Origin: Alphaproteobacteria bacterium
GTDB taxonomy: Bacteria > Pseudomonadota > Alphaproteobacteria > SMXS01
NCBI GenBank assembly: GCA_016124315.1
Contig: WGNW01000004.1
Span: 1 to 37,831, forward strand
Reading direction: 5' to 3'
DNA: 37,831 nucleotides
Shown: piece after piece, positions 37,821-37,831 of the stretch
Numbering within the stretch: the first letter of the stretch is position 1
Layout of the letters: every line of letters starts with the position of its first letter
Translations under genes and position numbers: made by a program
Notes under the pieces: generated by a model
Seen by the model: the letters and a program-made list of their open reading frames with translations, nothing else
What the model was told of the DNA's origin: nothing
The model's database searches: none

Positions 37821-37831
37821 TGCGTGTTCCC
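37820..37831 (+). CDS. Start of next early gene, cut by window end
   Basis: ATG overlapping the preceding stop by one base (TGATG) with four codons (Met-Arg-Val-Pro) before the window ends. The overlap style matches the rest of the phage, so a further co-transcribed gene is likely; nothing can be said of its product. Confidence 0.5.

Overview
The window is one end and most of the body of a temperate, long-tailed phage (siphovirus layout), almost certainly an integrated prophage of a GC-rich alphaproteobacterium. The host guess rests on three things seen here: the tRNA-Met(CAT) 3' fragment at bases 1-38 reads like alphaproteobacterial tRNA-Met, the sequence is strongly GC-rich with GC-ending codons, and several genes resemble families common in Rhodobacter/Rhodospirillales phages (GTA-gp10-like chaperone, DUF3168, DUF6950). 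No host gene lies inside the window. The integrase and the second attachment site should lie beyond base 37,831.

Layout. Bases 1-38: att-like tRNA fragment. 195-2730 (minus): lysis module (tiny membrane proteins, Rz1/Rz spanins, a DUF6527-like protein, a GH19-type endolysin with a C-terminal membrane anchor, an XhlA-like protein). 2800-13662 (minus): tail module (spike, J-like tip protein, DUF6950, two tip-associated unknowns, tape measure, tail-assembly chaperone with a probable -1 frameshift, tail tube, tail terminator). 13574-23651 (minus): head module (connectors, major capsid DUF2184, cement, protease with nested scaffold, Mu-F-like protein, a lectin-like protein, portal, TerL, TerS). 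23636-33636 (minus): early genes (ParB-like protein, replication initiator with internal repeats, DnaB helicase split by an intein, two adenine methyltransferases, a RuvC-like nuclease and many small genes). 33633-35571: lysogeny switch (minus-strand regulators and a Cro-like gene, divergent from a plus-strand LexA/CI-type repressor). 35581-37083: accessory block (superinfection-immunity protein, membrane protein, lipoprotein). 37139-37831 (plus): a second operator-controlled promoter and early genes running off the window.

How it works together. The CI-type repressor very likely binds the palindrome TGGAATTWAATTCCA, found once between the -35 and -10 of the Cro-side promoter and twice around a strong promoter at 37.16 kb. 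Both lytic transcription units would thus be held by one repressor. Leftward transcription from the switch runs through early, head, tail and lysis genes, most of which overlap by 1-8 bases and are translationally coupled.

The most unusual signals are: (1) a 13-base sequence, CTGACGGCGGTAA, identical in five copies, all on the minus strand at the junctions before portal, protease, tail tube, tape measure and spike, four with a TAnnnT hexamer at exactly the same distance, which looks like an undescribed late-promoter or processing element; (2) a class 3 intein in the Walker A loop of DnaB with a damaged endonuclease motif; (3) an A9 slippery run joining two chaperone frames; (4) a 33-base-period repeat array in the replication gene next to an AT-rich stretch, a candidate origin; and (5) probably leaderless repressor and Cro-like genes.
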